A stretch of 7,625 nt of DNA, from the NCBI GenBank assembly GCA_900759225.1, contig CAAEUM010000303.1:1-7625 (forward strand). Reading direction: 5' to 3'. Each line of letters opens with the position of its first letter. Within the stretch, counting starts at the first letter, position 1. The position numbers were made by a program, and so were the translations under genes. This stretch comes from Lachnospiraceae bacterium. GTDB lineage: Bacteria; Bacillota; Clostridia; Lachnospirales; Lachnospiraceae. Positions 1 to 5,929 of the stretch are shown piece by piece. The notes under the pieces were generated by a model, which ran no database searches, was not told the DNA's origin, and saw only the letters and a list, made by a program, of their open reading frames with translations.

Positions 1-2
1 AA

Positions 3-245
3 GACTACGGCTTCTACTCTTACACAGAGCATTACTATCTGGGGGATATTTTCGTTCTGGTATCACCGGAACTGGAAAAAGGGGTGCTGCTGGAATTGAA
101 AGGGCGTGGCTGCCGCCAGTTTGAAAGCTATCTGCTGGCACAGGAACGGAGCTGGTATGAATTTTTCATGGACGTTCTCATGGAGGACGGCGTGATGAAG
201 CGGCTTGACCTCGCTGACAGAAGCCGAAGCCAGAAATCTCTTTAA
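3..245 (+). pseudogene. Fragment of Tn916-type replication initiator/relaxase (Rep_trans family), 5' cut by window, 3' truncated
   Basis: The frame opened at position 3 reads DYGFYSYTEHYYLGD, then VLVSPELEKGVLLELKGRG, CRQFESYLLAQERSWYEFF and GVMKRLDLA. From memory this is the conserved middle of the Tn916 Orf20-like replication initiator/relaxase, which nicks the element's origin for transfer and rolling-circle replication. In the family the protein runs on for some 200 residues after the RLDLA motif. Here the match stops near position 213 and the frame adds a few unrelated residues before TAA at 243-245. The beginning lies outside the window, so only about 70 residues are visible. The abrupt switch to IS21 sequence in another frame shows a deletion or rearrangement, so no active product is expected. 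The family assignment is confident; calling it a pseudogene relies on remembered family length. Confidence 0.75.
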
Positions 246-468
246 ACTGATACATAAAAAACGTAAGAAATCATCCACAATCTTTTGCTCTCAGTTCCGT
301 GAAAGTGAATGGTATCAACAAATCTGTGGTGGCGAAAGCACCCTTGCAAATGCCATTATGGATCGCATATCGTACGATTCATATAAAATCGATATTGAAA
401 GTATTGATCCATCCAAAGATCTTTCAATGAGGGAAGTATACGGATTAAATCCGGCAATGGCAAAGTAA
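205..468 (+). pseudogene. istB: C-terminal remnant of IS21-family helper ATPase IstB
   Basis: The 87-residue frame reads LTSLTEAEARNLF, KKRKKSSTIFCSQF, WYQQICGG, LANAIMDRISYDSYKI and SMREVYGLN. This is the typical C-terminal end of IstB, the AAA+ ATPase that partners the IstA transposase of IS21 elements. The sensor-like segment STIFCSQF and the late DRI...SY motif are present. The Walker A and Walker B motifs, which lie in the missing N-terminal two thirds, are absent, and family members are about 250 residues long. The apparent start is a TTG at 205 with no ribosome binding site, so it is an artefact of the junction. In the same frame upstream there are stops at 97-99 and 190-195. The remnant begins where the Rep fragment's homology ends, and the natural stop at 466-468 is kept. 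No istA is seen. Confidence 0.85.
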
Positions 469-472
469 CTTA

Positions 473-751
473 TTACCCTCGGAAACAGAGTGGCTCCGTT
501 AGTCCGGACAGGTGGCTCCAGCCACACCGGACTGGCGGCTCCGCCGCACCGTAATATTCAGTATAACTTTTATTTCCTTCTTGTGTAATAAAAGCCTTTA
601 TACCTTGCTCTCGAAATAATGCTACCCATTTTTGAAGTGTTGTCCTTCCTACATGATATTTTTCCGCTAATTCATATGTGGAACCCGCACCATCTATATA
701 TTCCTGCGCAACCATTGCCCGGAATTCAGGTGCATGTTTAGATTTAGACAT
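473..751 (-). pseudogene. Truncated IS3-family OrfA (helix-turn-helix transposase subunit) fused to IS21-end sequence
   Basis: The first ~64 residues (MSKSKHAPEFRAMVAQEYID, then STYELAEKYHVGRTTLQKW and LFREQGIKAF) look like the N-terminal helix-turn-helix domain of an IS3-family OrfA of the IS150 type. This domain recognises the element ends and precedes OrfB, the DDE catalytic subunit. The helix-turn-helix spans about residues 22-46. After KSYT (near position 560) the family would continue with a second helix-turn-helix, but here the frame runs into the antisense of the IS21 end (AAEPPVRCGW...) and stops at 473. There is no OrfB, so the element is dead. The ATG at 749-751 has a perfect AGGAGG (758-763) six bases upstream, which supports this start. 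That ribosome binding site is buried in an inverted repeat described separately. Confidence 0.75.
485..548 (+). repeat. Repeat-rich, GC-rich 3' end of the IS21 element
   Basis: Just after the istB stop there are three direct copies of G(T/C)GGCTCC at 490-497, 512-519 and 535-542, spaced 22-23 bp. Two copies are extended into small hairpins, GTGGC/GCCAC at 512-516 and 521-525, and GCGGC/GCCGC at 535-539 and 543-547. An outer 7-bp pair, AGTCCGG at 501-507 with CCGGACT at 527-533, encloses the second copy. Multiple terminal repeats bound by the transposase are known for IS21 ends, so these are probably end-binding repeats. The true outer tip of the element is not visible: sequence changes at about 548-556 into the IS3-type remnant. 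Confidence 0.6.
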
Positions 752-756
752 AAAAA

Positions 757-802
757 ACCTCCTAAGTAGATTTTGGTTATTTACCTTGTCTACTTAGGAG
801 GT
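757..802 (-). promoter_or_regulatory. Perfect 14-bp inverted repeat masking the OrfA ribosome binding site
   Basis: ACCTCCTAAGTAGA at 757-770 and TCTACTTAGGAGGT at 789-802 are exact reverse complements separated by 18 bases. Read on the minus strand, the 3' arm contains the AGGAGG (758-763) of the transposase fragment and is followed by five more T residues and then the ATG. A transcript entering from outside would fold the ribosome binding site into the stem, or could terminate at the stem plus T-run. Such blocking of read-through expression is established for several insertion sequences (IS10, IS50). The outer arm probably also belongs to, or adjoins, the terminal inverted repeat of the element. 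The function here is inferred. Confidence 0.7.
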
Positions 803-846
803 ATCATATCAATCAGTTAGCTCTCTTTTTATGAATAATGAAAAAA

Positions 847-865
847 TGTTGCCAAATTGTTGCCA
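847..865 (+). repeat. TGTTGCCA direct pair, 11-bp period; possible recombinase arm site
   Basis: TGTTGCCA occurs at 847-854 and again at 858-865, one helical turn apart, at the border between mobile-element debris and the guaA 3' end. Closely spaced short direct repeats next to an attachment site are typical of arm-type binding sites for tyrosine recombinases. No integrase gene or second attachment site is in the window, so the role is a guess from position and spacing. Confidence 0.3.
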
Positions 866-885
866 CAGAGGGCATTAAGCTTTAG

Positions 886-910
886 AAAACCCAGTCATAC
901 CGGGCTTTTT
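886..910. terminator. Short hairpin with A/T flanks, probable guaA terminator
   Basis: CCC (890-892) pairs with GGG (902-904) and GT (894-895) with AC (899-900) around a three-base loop, with one mismatch. The stem is flanked by AAAA on the left and TTTTT on the right, so on the minus strand it is followed by TTTTCT about 30 bases after the guaA stop. On the plus strand it is followed by five T residues. A wider pair, CAGAGG (866-871) with CCTCTG (915-920), encloses it. It is weak but well placed to end guaA transcription and could work in both directions. Confidence 0.5.
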
Positions 911-923
911 CGGGCCTCTGAAA

Positions 924-2465
924 TTATTCAAACTCAATCGTCGCCGGCGGCTTCCCTGTGCAGTCATACAGCACTCGGTTAACGCCCTTGACTTCATTGA
1001 CAATGCGGCTTGTAACCTTGGACAGGACTGCCCAAGGCAGCTCTGCAGATTCTGCTGTCATGAAATCAGAAGTAAGGACTGCCCGCAGGGCAATGGCGTA
1101 ATCGTAGGTGCGCTCATCTCCCATGCAGCCTACAGAGCGCATATTCGTCAGAGCTGCAAAATACTGGCCCAGGCCCTTATCTGCCCCCGCCTTGGCAATC
1201 TCCTCACGGTAAATTGCATCTGCTTCCTGAACAATCCTTACCTTCTCTGCAGTTACTTCACCTATAATGCGCACGCCAAGCCCAGGGCCCGGAAATGGCT
1301 GACGATATACAAGATACTCCGGAATACCAAGCTCAAGACCGGCCTTACGCACCTCATCCTTAAACAGAAGGCGCAATGGTTCTACCAGCTCCTTGAAATC
1401 TACATGCTCCGGCAATCCGCCTACATTGTGGTGGGACTTGATAACTGCTGATTTTCCCAGACCGGATTCAATCACATCCGGATAAATGGTTCCCTGCACA
1501 AGATAATCTACAGCACCAATCTTTTTAGCCTCTTCCTCAAATACGCGGATAAATTCCTCTCCAATGATCTTTCTCTTAGCTTCCGGCTCAGAAACACCCT
1601 TCAGCTTCCCATAAAAACGCTCCTGTGCATTGACGCGGATAAAGTTTAAATCATAGGGACCCTCCGGGCCGAATACAGCCTCTACCTCATCCCCTTCATT
1701 TTTGCGAAGCAGGCCATGGTCTACAAAGACACAGGTAAGCTGCTTGCCCACCGCCTTGGAAAGCAGTACCGCTGCAACAGAAGAATCAACACCGCCAGAC
1801 AGAGCACAAAGCACCTTTCCATTTCCGATCTTCTCACGAAGCTCCTTGATTGCTGTGTCCACAAAAGCATCCATTTTCCAGTCACCCTTGCAGCCGCAGA
1901 CATTATGCACAAAGTTTGACAGCATTTTTGTTCCTTCCTTTGTGTGAACCACTTCCGGATGGAACTGCACTGCATAAAACTTCCTCTCCTCACATTCCAT
2001 GCCAGCAACCGGGCAGGAATCCGTATGCGCTATGACCCGGAAACCCTCCGGAACCTCTGCAATATATACGCCATGGCTCATCCAGCATACAGTTTTTGAA
2101 GATACCCCCTCAAACAGCTTGCTGGTAGTATCTGTCTCCACCTCAGTATGACCATACTCGCTGACAACCGCTTTCTTTACAACACCGCCTAAAAGATAGC
2201 TCATCAGCTGAGCTCCATAACAGATCCCCAATACCGGAATTCCCAGTTCAAAAATTTCCTTTGAACACCGGGGAGCCCCATCCTCAAATACTACATCAGG
2301 GCCTCCCGTAAAAATAATTCCCTTTGGATTCATTTCCCGAATTTGATCCAGGCTCATGTCATATGGGTGTACTTCGCAATATACATTACATTCGCGGACG
2401 CGGCGTGCAATCAACTGATTATACTGTCCACCGAAATCCAAAACAATAATCATCTCTTTATCCAT
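924..2465 (-). CDS. guaA: GMP synthase (glutamine-hydrolysing)
   Basis: This cytosolic enzyme makes GMP from XMP, ATP and glutamine, the last step of guanine nucleotide synthesis. The 513 residues are the usual full length. The N-terminal class I glutamine amidotransferase domain (about 1-190) has the nucleophile Cys82 in GICYGAQ and the His169/Glu171 pair in QFHPEV. The ATP pyrophosphatase domain follows, with its P-loop SGGVDSS at 223-229. The C-terminal dimerisation domain contains [11 protein letters not shown] and ends KPPATIEFE, close to the family's KPPGTIEWE. The start [14 protein letters not shown] is supported by GGAGG at 2476-2480, ten bases upstream. It has its own promoter (2600-2628) and is 397 bp from uvrA, so it is probably transcribed alone. 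Mobile-element remains begin right after its 3' end. No frameshift or missing catalytic residue is seen. Confidence 0.98.
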   Translation of the reverse strand: MDKEMIIVLDFGGQYNQLIARRVRECNVYCEVHPYDMSLDQIREMNPKGIIFTGGPDVVFEDGAPRCSKEIFELGIPVLGICYGAQLMSYLLGGVVKKAVVSEYGHTEVETDTTSKLFEGVSSKTVCWMSHGVYIAEVPEGFRVIAHTDSCPVAGMECEERKFYAVQFHPEVVHTKEGTKMLSNFVHNVCGCKGDWKMDAFVDTAIKELREKIGNGKVLCALSGGVDSSVAAVLLSKAVGKQLTCVFVDHGLLRKNEGDEVEAVFGPEGPYDLNFIRVNAQERFYGKLKGVSEPEAKRKIIGEEFIRVFEEEAKKIGAVDYLVQGTIYPDVIESGLGKSAVIKSHHNVGGLPEHVDFKELVEPLRLLFKDEVRKAGLELGIPEYLVYRQPFPGPGLGVRIIGEVTAEKVRIVQEADAIYREEIAKAGADKGLGQYFAALTNMRSVGCMGDERTYDYAIALRAVLTSDFMTAESAELPWAVLSKVTSRIVNEVKGVNRVLYDCTGKPPATIEFE

Positions 2466-2545
2466 GAGATTTCATCCTCCATGTTTTCTGGTTATTATTT
2501 TCAGAAGCAGGCTTCTTCATTCGATATTTATTTCTTTATAAATTG

Positions 2546-2582
2546 AAAGAGATTGCACGAGTTAAGTACAATCTCTTTTTTT
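2546..2582. terminator. Perfect 10-bp hairpin with seven-T tail on the plus strand, in the guaA leader
   Basis: AAAGAGATTG (2546-2555) pairs perfectly with CAATCTCTTT (2569-2578) around a 13-base loop. On the plus strand the stem runs into seven T residues (2576-2582), a textbook intrinsic terminator. Read as the guaA transcript (minus) it lies within about 15-50 bases of the predicted RNA 5' end and is followed by CAATTTAT, a poor T-run. It could stabilise the guaA leader, weakly attenuate it, or stop antisense transcription. No plus-strand gene ends here. Confidence 0.55.
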
Positions 2583-2599
2583 ATCTTTTGTGCAAACCC

Positions 2600-2628
2600 A
2601 TTATAAAATACGAATCTGCAAATAGCAA
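2600..2628 (-). promoter_or_regulatory. Probable sigma-A promoter of guaA
   Basis: On the minus strand a perfect -10 TATAAT (plus 2600-2605) lies 17 bases from a -35-like TTGCTA (plus 2623-2628). Transcription would begin near 2593, giving a leader of about 130 bases before the guaA ATG. No other comparable promoter lies between uvrA and guaA. Confidence 0.65.
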
Positions 2629-2691
2629 GTAATTTCCACGATTTTTTGCAGAAGCCTTTTTTACAAAATGTAACCATTGAGCCAGGGGCAT

Positions 2692-2722
2692 CTTCTTCAT
2701 GCGGTGCAGCCGCACTAAGAAG
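2692..2722. repeat. Imperfect hairpin in the uvrA-guaA spacer
   Basis: CTTCTT (2692-2697) pairs with AAGAAG (2717-2722), and TGCGG (2700-2704) pairs with CCGCA (2710-2714). A two-base internal loop separates the two stems and the apical loop is five bases. There is no T-run on either side, so it is not a standard terminator. It lies upstream of the predicted guaA start site, so it would be part of uvrA read-through RNA or of an unrecognised RNA. Confidence 0.4.
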
Positions 2723-2738
2723 CATCGGATATCCATTC

Positions 2739-2797
2739 GATGTAAAAATAGATGTAAAAATCCACTTACAAGCAAGCTTGACACTGATTTTTACATC
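2739..2797. repeat. Tandem 12-bp repeat facing a single inverted copy; possible uvrA terminator
   Basis: GATGTAAAAAT(A/C) occurs twice head to tail at 2739-2750 and 2751-2762. The exact reverse complement of the second copy, GATTTTTACATC, is at 2786-2797. A palindrome CAAGCTTG-type core sits in the loop (CAAGC 2769-2773, GCTTG 2776-2780). On the minus strand the stem lies ~65 bases after the uvrA stop and is followed by TATTTTTA, so it could act as the uvrA terminator. The single arm can pair with either tandem copy (12 or 11 bp), giving two alternative structures. Confidence 0.5.
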
Positions 2798-2862
2798 CAT
2801 TTTCCCGCCCTCTGAACTGTTACTGCAGAATCACTTTCTCTTATATTCCCTTTATTTTTCAA

Positions 2863-5700
2863 TTACTTTACATCTGTTTCCAAATAACGCTTTACATATT
2901 TTCCAGTATAGGAAACCGGACTTTTTGCTACCTCCTCCGGCGTTCCCTTTGCGATCACACGTCCTCCATTGTCGCCGCCTTCCGGACCAATATCAATGAG
3001 ATAATCCGCCGTCTTGATGACATCCAGATTATGTTCAATGACGATAACCGTATTTCCGCTGTCGGATAATCTGCGAAGGATCTCAATCAGCTTATGGACA
3101 TCTGCGAAATGAAGCCCCGTTGTAGGCTCGTCCAAAATATAAATGGTCTTTCCTGTACCGCGTTTGGAAAGCTCTGTGGCAAGCTTGATCCGCTGTGCCT
3201 CACCGCCGGAAAGCTCTGTGGAAGGCTGTCCCAGACGGATATAACCCAGCCCCACATCATACAGGGTCTGTATCTTTCTTGTAATGGAAGGAACATTCTC
3301 AAAAAACTTCAGCGCATCCTCCACCGTCATGTTCAGCACATCGTAAATACTTTTTCCCTTATATTTTACCTCCAGCGTTTCCCGGTTATACCGCTTTCCA
3401 CCGCATACTTCACAGGGAACATACACATCCGGCAAAAAATGCATCTCTATCTTTATGATTCCATCACCGGAACATGCCTCGCACCGTCCGCCCTTTACAT
3501 TAAAGCTGAATCTTCCCTTAGAATAGCCTCTGGCCTTAGAATCTGCTGTTGATGCAAAAAGGTCACGGATCATATCAAACACGCCTGTGTAGGTAGCCGG
3601 GTTGGAGCGGGGCGTGCGTCCGATCGGAGACTGATCAATGGCAATAATTTTATCCAGCTGCTCTACGCCTTCAATGCATTTATGCTTTCCTGCAATGGTT
3701 CTGGCGCGATTCAGCTTTTTTGCCAGAGCCTTATACAGGATTTCATTTACCAGTGAGCTCTTTCCTGAGCCGGATACACCGGTCACACAGGTCATAATTC
3801 CCAGAGGGAAGGAAACGTCTATGTTTTTCAGATTGTTCTCTGCTGCTCCCCTGACGGTGATCCATCCACTGGGCTTCCTTCTCTCAGATGGAACCGATAT
3901 CTGTATCCGCCCGCTTAAATACGCCCCGGTCACAGAATCAGGATTCTTCATGATCTCCTCTGCCGTTCCCACAGCTACCACCTGTCCCCCATGTTCTCCT
4001 GCTCCCGGGCCAATATCAATGATGCAGTCTGCTGCCCGCATTGTATCCTCATCATGCTCTACCACCAGGACACTGTTCCCCAAATCCCTCAGGTGAGTCA
4101 GCGTTTTCAAAAGCTTGTCATTATCCCGCTGATGCAGTCCGATACTGGGTTCATCCAGAATATAGGCCACTCCTACAAGGCCGGAGCCGATCTGAGTTGC
4201 AAGACGGATCCTCTGTGCCTCACCACCGGAGAGTGTCCCTGTTGTACGCGAAAGAGACAGGTAATCCAGGCCCACATCAATAAGGAAGTTAATCCTAGCC
4301 CTGATTTCCTTTAATATAGAAGCTCCTATGGTTTCCTGCATAGATGTCAGCTTCAATCCATCCATAAATTCTTTAAATTTCACAATAGACATGTTCGTTG
4401 CCTGGGAAATGTTCATCCCGCCAACGGTCACTGCCAGGGATTCCTTTTTCAAGCGCTGTCCCTTACAAACAGGACAGGGAGTGATCCGCATATAGGTTTC
4501 ATACTCCGCCTTGGACGCCTCTGAAAAGGTCTCCTTATAACGGCGGTTCACATTTTCCACAAGCCCCTCGAACGCCACATCATAGACGCCTTCCCCCCTC
4601 TGGCTTTTATAATGCACCTTCACCTCATGTCCCTTGGTTCCATAAAGAAGCACATCCTGGATTTCTTTCGGATACTCCTCAAAGGGCGTATCCAGGCTGA
4701 ATTTATATTCCTCAGACAGCGCATCCAGAATCGCCCTGGTAAAGCTTCCCTTATCGGTGCAGGACTGCCACCCCAGAACTACAATAGCCCCCTGGCTGAT
4801 GGATCGGGACTTGTCCGGTATCATTAAATCCACATCAAATTCCATTTTATATCCAAGGCCAAAGCACTCCGGACATGCACCGAACGGATTATTAAAGGAA
4901 AAGCTTCTGGGCTCTACCTCATCAATACTGATATTACAGTCAGGGCATGAAAAACTCTGGCTGAAATTTACCGGTTCTCCGTCAATTACATCCACTGTCA
5001 TAAGGCCGCCGCTTAAATTCATTACCGTTTCAATGGAATCTGTCAAGCGCTTTTCAATCCCCTCCTTTACCACCAGGCGGTCTACCACTACCTCAATATT
5101 ATGCTTAATGTTTTTCTCCAGCTTGATCTCCTCTGAGAGCTCATAAAGGCTTCCATCAATGCGCACACGCATATAGCCGCTTTTTCTAGCCTGCTCCAAA
5201 ACCTTTACATGCTCGCCCTTGCGGCCCCGGACTACCGGCGCCAGAAGCTGGATCCTCGTCCGCTCCGGCATTCCCATGATCTGGTCTACCATCTGGTCAA
5301 TGGTCTGCTTGTGGATCTCCTTCCCGCATTTAGGGCAGTGAGGTGTTCCCACTCTGGCATAAAGAAGCCTCATATAATCATAAATCTCTGTCACAGTACC
5401 TACCGTTGAACGCGGATTCCGATTTGTAGATTTCTGATCAATGGAAATAGCGGGAGACAGACCTTCAATGCTTTCCACATCCGGTTTTTCCATCTGTCCT
5501 AAAAACTGACGCGCATAGGAAGAAAGAGATTCCATATACCTTCTCTGTCCCTCCGCATAAACCGTATCAAAAGCCAGGGACGATTTCCCAGAACCGGAAA
5601 GCCCTGTGAGCACCACCAGCTCATCCCTTGGAATATCCACCGATATATTTTTCAGATTATGTTCATTGGCCCCGCGGATTTTAATATACTGCTTTGCCAT
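2863..5700 (-). CDS. uvrA: Excinuclease ABC subunit A (UvrA)
   Basis: UvrA is the damage-sensing ATPase of nucleotide excision repair; a dimer loads UvrB onto lesions. The 945 residues match the family length. ABC unit I has Walker A GLSGSGKS (33-40), signature LSGGEAQR from 490 and Walker [12 protein letters not shown] (about 513-523). Unit II has GVSGSGKS (641-648), LSGGEAQR from 830 and [11 protein letters not shown] (about 854-864). H-loop histidines are at 549 and 890. Zinc-binding cysteines are at 252/255/276/279 and 740/743/763/766, and extra CxxC pairs at 122/125 and 409/412 may form the third zinc site. The start [11 protein letters not shown] is supported by AAGGAG (5707-5712) six bases upstream. 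It has its own promoter with an overlapping SOS box. No uvrB is next to it; the upstream gene is an unrelated dehydrogenase behind a terminator. Confidence 0.98.
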   Translation of the reverse strand: MAKQYIKIRGANEHNLKNISVDIPRDELVVLTGLSGSGKSSLAFDTVYAEGQRRYMESLSSYARQFLGQMEKPDVESIEGLSPAISIDQKSTNRNPRSTVGTVTEIYDYMRLLYARVGTPHCPKCGKEIHKQTIDQMVDQIMGMPERTRIQLLAPVVRGRKGEHVKVLEQARKSGYMRVRIDGSLYELSEEIKLEKNIKHNIEVVVDRLVVKEGIEKRLTDSIETVMNLSGGLMTVDVIDGEPVNFSQSFSCPDCNISIDEVEPRSFSFNNPFGACPECFGLGYKMEFDVDLMIPDKSRSISQGAIVVLGWQSCTDKGSFTRAILDALSEEYKFSLDTPFEEYPKEIQDVLLYGTKGHEVKVHYKSQRGEGVYDVAFEGLVENVNRRYKETFSEASKAEYETYMRITPCPVCKGQRLKKESLAVTVGGMNISQATNMSIVKFKEFMDGLKLTSMQETIGASILKEIRARINFLIDVGLDYLSLSRTTGTLSGGEAQRIRLATQIGSGLVGVAYILDEPSIGLHQRDNDKLLKTLTHLRDLGNSVLVVEHDEDTMRAADCIIDIGPGAGEHGGQVVAVGTAEEIMKNPDSVTGAYLSGRIQISVPSERRKPSGWITVRGAAENNLKNIDVSFPLGIMTCVTGVSGSGKSSLVNEILYKALAKKLNRARTIAGKHKCIEGVEQLDKIIAIDQSPIGRTPRSNPATYTGVFDMIRDLFASTADSKARGYSKGRFSFNVKGGRCEACSGDGIIKIEMHFLPDVYVPCEVCGGKRYNRETLEVKYKGKSIYDVLNMTVEDALKFFENVPSITRKIQTLYDVGLGYIRLGQPSTELSGGEAQRIKLATELSKRGTGKTIYILDEPTTGLHFADVHKLIEILRRLSDSGNTVIVIEHNLDVIKTADYLIDIGPEGGDNGGRVIAKGTPEEVAKSPVSYTGKYVKRYLETDVK

Positions 5701-5808
5701 TGCGATCTCCTTATCTTTTTCTAACTCAATTTAAAACCTGTTTTGCCGATTATTAGCCTGGGCAGATTAGCCTTTGCAATTATCTCCTAAAGTATGCCCT
5801 TTAAAGCG

Positions 5809-5837
5809 AGTATACCATATTTTATTTTATTTTTCAA
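5809..5837 (-). promoter_or_regulatory. Strong sigma-A promoter of uvrA
   Basis: On the minus strand TTGAAA (plus 5832-5837) and TATACT (plus 5809-5814) are 17 bases apart. A TGG just before the -10 gives an extended -10 element. Transcription would start near 5802, leaving a ~100-base leader. That leader contains an unexplained 8-bp direct repeat, ATTAGCCT at 5752-5759 and 5766-5773. Confidence 0.8.
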
Positions 5838-5848
5838 ACATTTGTTCG
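5835..5848 (-). promoter_or_regulatory. LexA/DinR (SOS) box overlapping the uvrA -35
   Basis: The minus strand reads CGAACAAATGTTTG. It fits the Bacillus-type LexA consensus CGAAC-N4-GTTYC at every position but the last, with the purine/pyrimidine pattern of the spacer also kept. It overlaps the -35 hexamer by three bases, so bound LexA would block RNA polymerase. uvrA is a known SOS gene in Bacillus subtilis, which supports the assignment. No experiment is implied. Confidence 0.8.
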
Positions 5849-5876
5849 GCTTTTTGATAGTTTCTCTTTGCAGCCC

Positions 5877-5907
5877 AAAAGCGGCACACCACTCTGTGAT
5901 ATGCCGC
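5877..5907 (-). terminator. Intrinsic terminator of the alcohol dehydrogenase gene
   Basis: On the minus strand GCGGCATATCAC pairs along its 12 bases (two G-T wobbles) with GTGGTGTGCCGC around a three-base AGA loop, then TTTT follows. The stem ends about 25 bases after the dehydrogenase stop codon and lies upstream of the uvrA promoter, separating the two transcription units. The T-run is short, but the stem is strong. Confidence 0.8.
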
Positions 5908-5929
5908 CTTCTATTAAGCTTTCTTCTTT

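Larger units (their letters stand above)
2466..2862. other. uvrA-guaA intergenic spacer (397 bp), AT-rich and hairpin-rich, no convincing gene
   Basis: This spacer holds the guaA promoter and leader and several inverted repeats: 2503-2516 (AGAAG/CTTCT), 2546-2578, 2661-2673 (TTACA/TGTAA), 2692-2722 and 2739-2797. A 90-codon open frame on the minus strand (2528-2800) spans all of these palindromes and the promoter. It has only a weak purine-rich stretch before its ATG and no recognisable domain, so I treat it as chance. No riboswitch or T-box that I could recognise precedes guaA. Confidence 0.6.

Noticed and set aside
831..878. Short frame MNNEKMLPNCCHRGH as an integrase tail
   Set aside because: Fifteen residues with no ribosome binding site and no recognisable motif; too short to support.
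832..930. TGAATAAT at 832-839 as a second attachment core for guaA
   Set aside because: It is inverted relative to the guaA end (923-930), whereas attL and attR cores should be direct repeats; only eight AT-rich bases match.
2466..2600. Purine riboswitch or T-box in the guaA leader
   Set aside because: I could not find the conserved three-way junction loops of a purine aptamer or a T-box core; the leader shows only simple hairpins.
2518..2741. CATTCGAT at 2518-2525 and 2734-2741 as a target-site duplication around a small insertion
   Set aside because: An 8-bp repeat is expected about once by chance in a spacer of this size, and the enclosed segment has no terminal inverted repeats.
2528..2800. 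90-codon minus-strand open frame between uvrA and guaA
   Set aside because: It has only a weak purine-rich stretch before its ATG and no domain. It crosses several palindromes and the guaA promoter, and a second long frame overlaps it. Best explained as chance in AT-rich DNA, though conservation was not tested.
5740..5790. Small leader peptide before uvrA (AGGAGA followed by TTG)
   Set aside because: It would encode about eight codons from a TTG start, with nothing to support translation.
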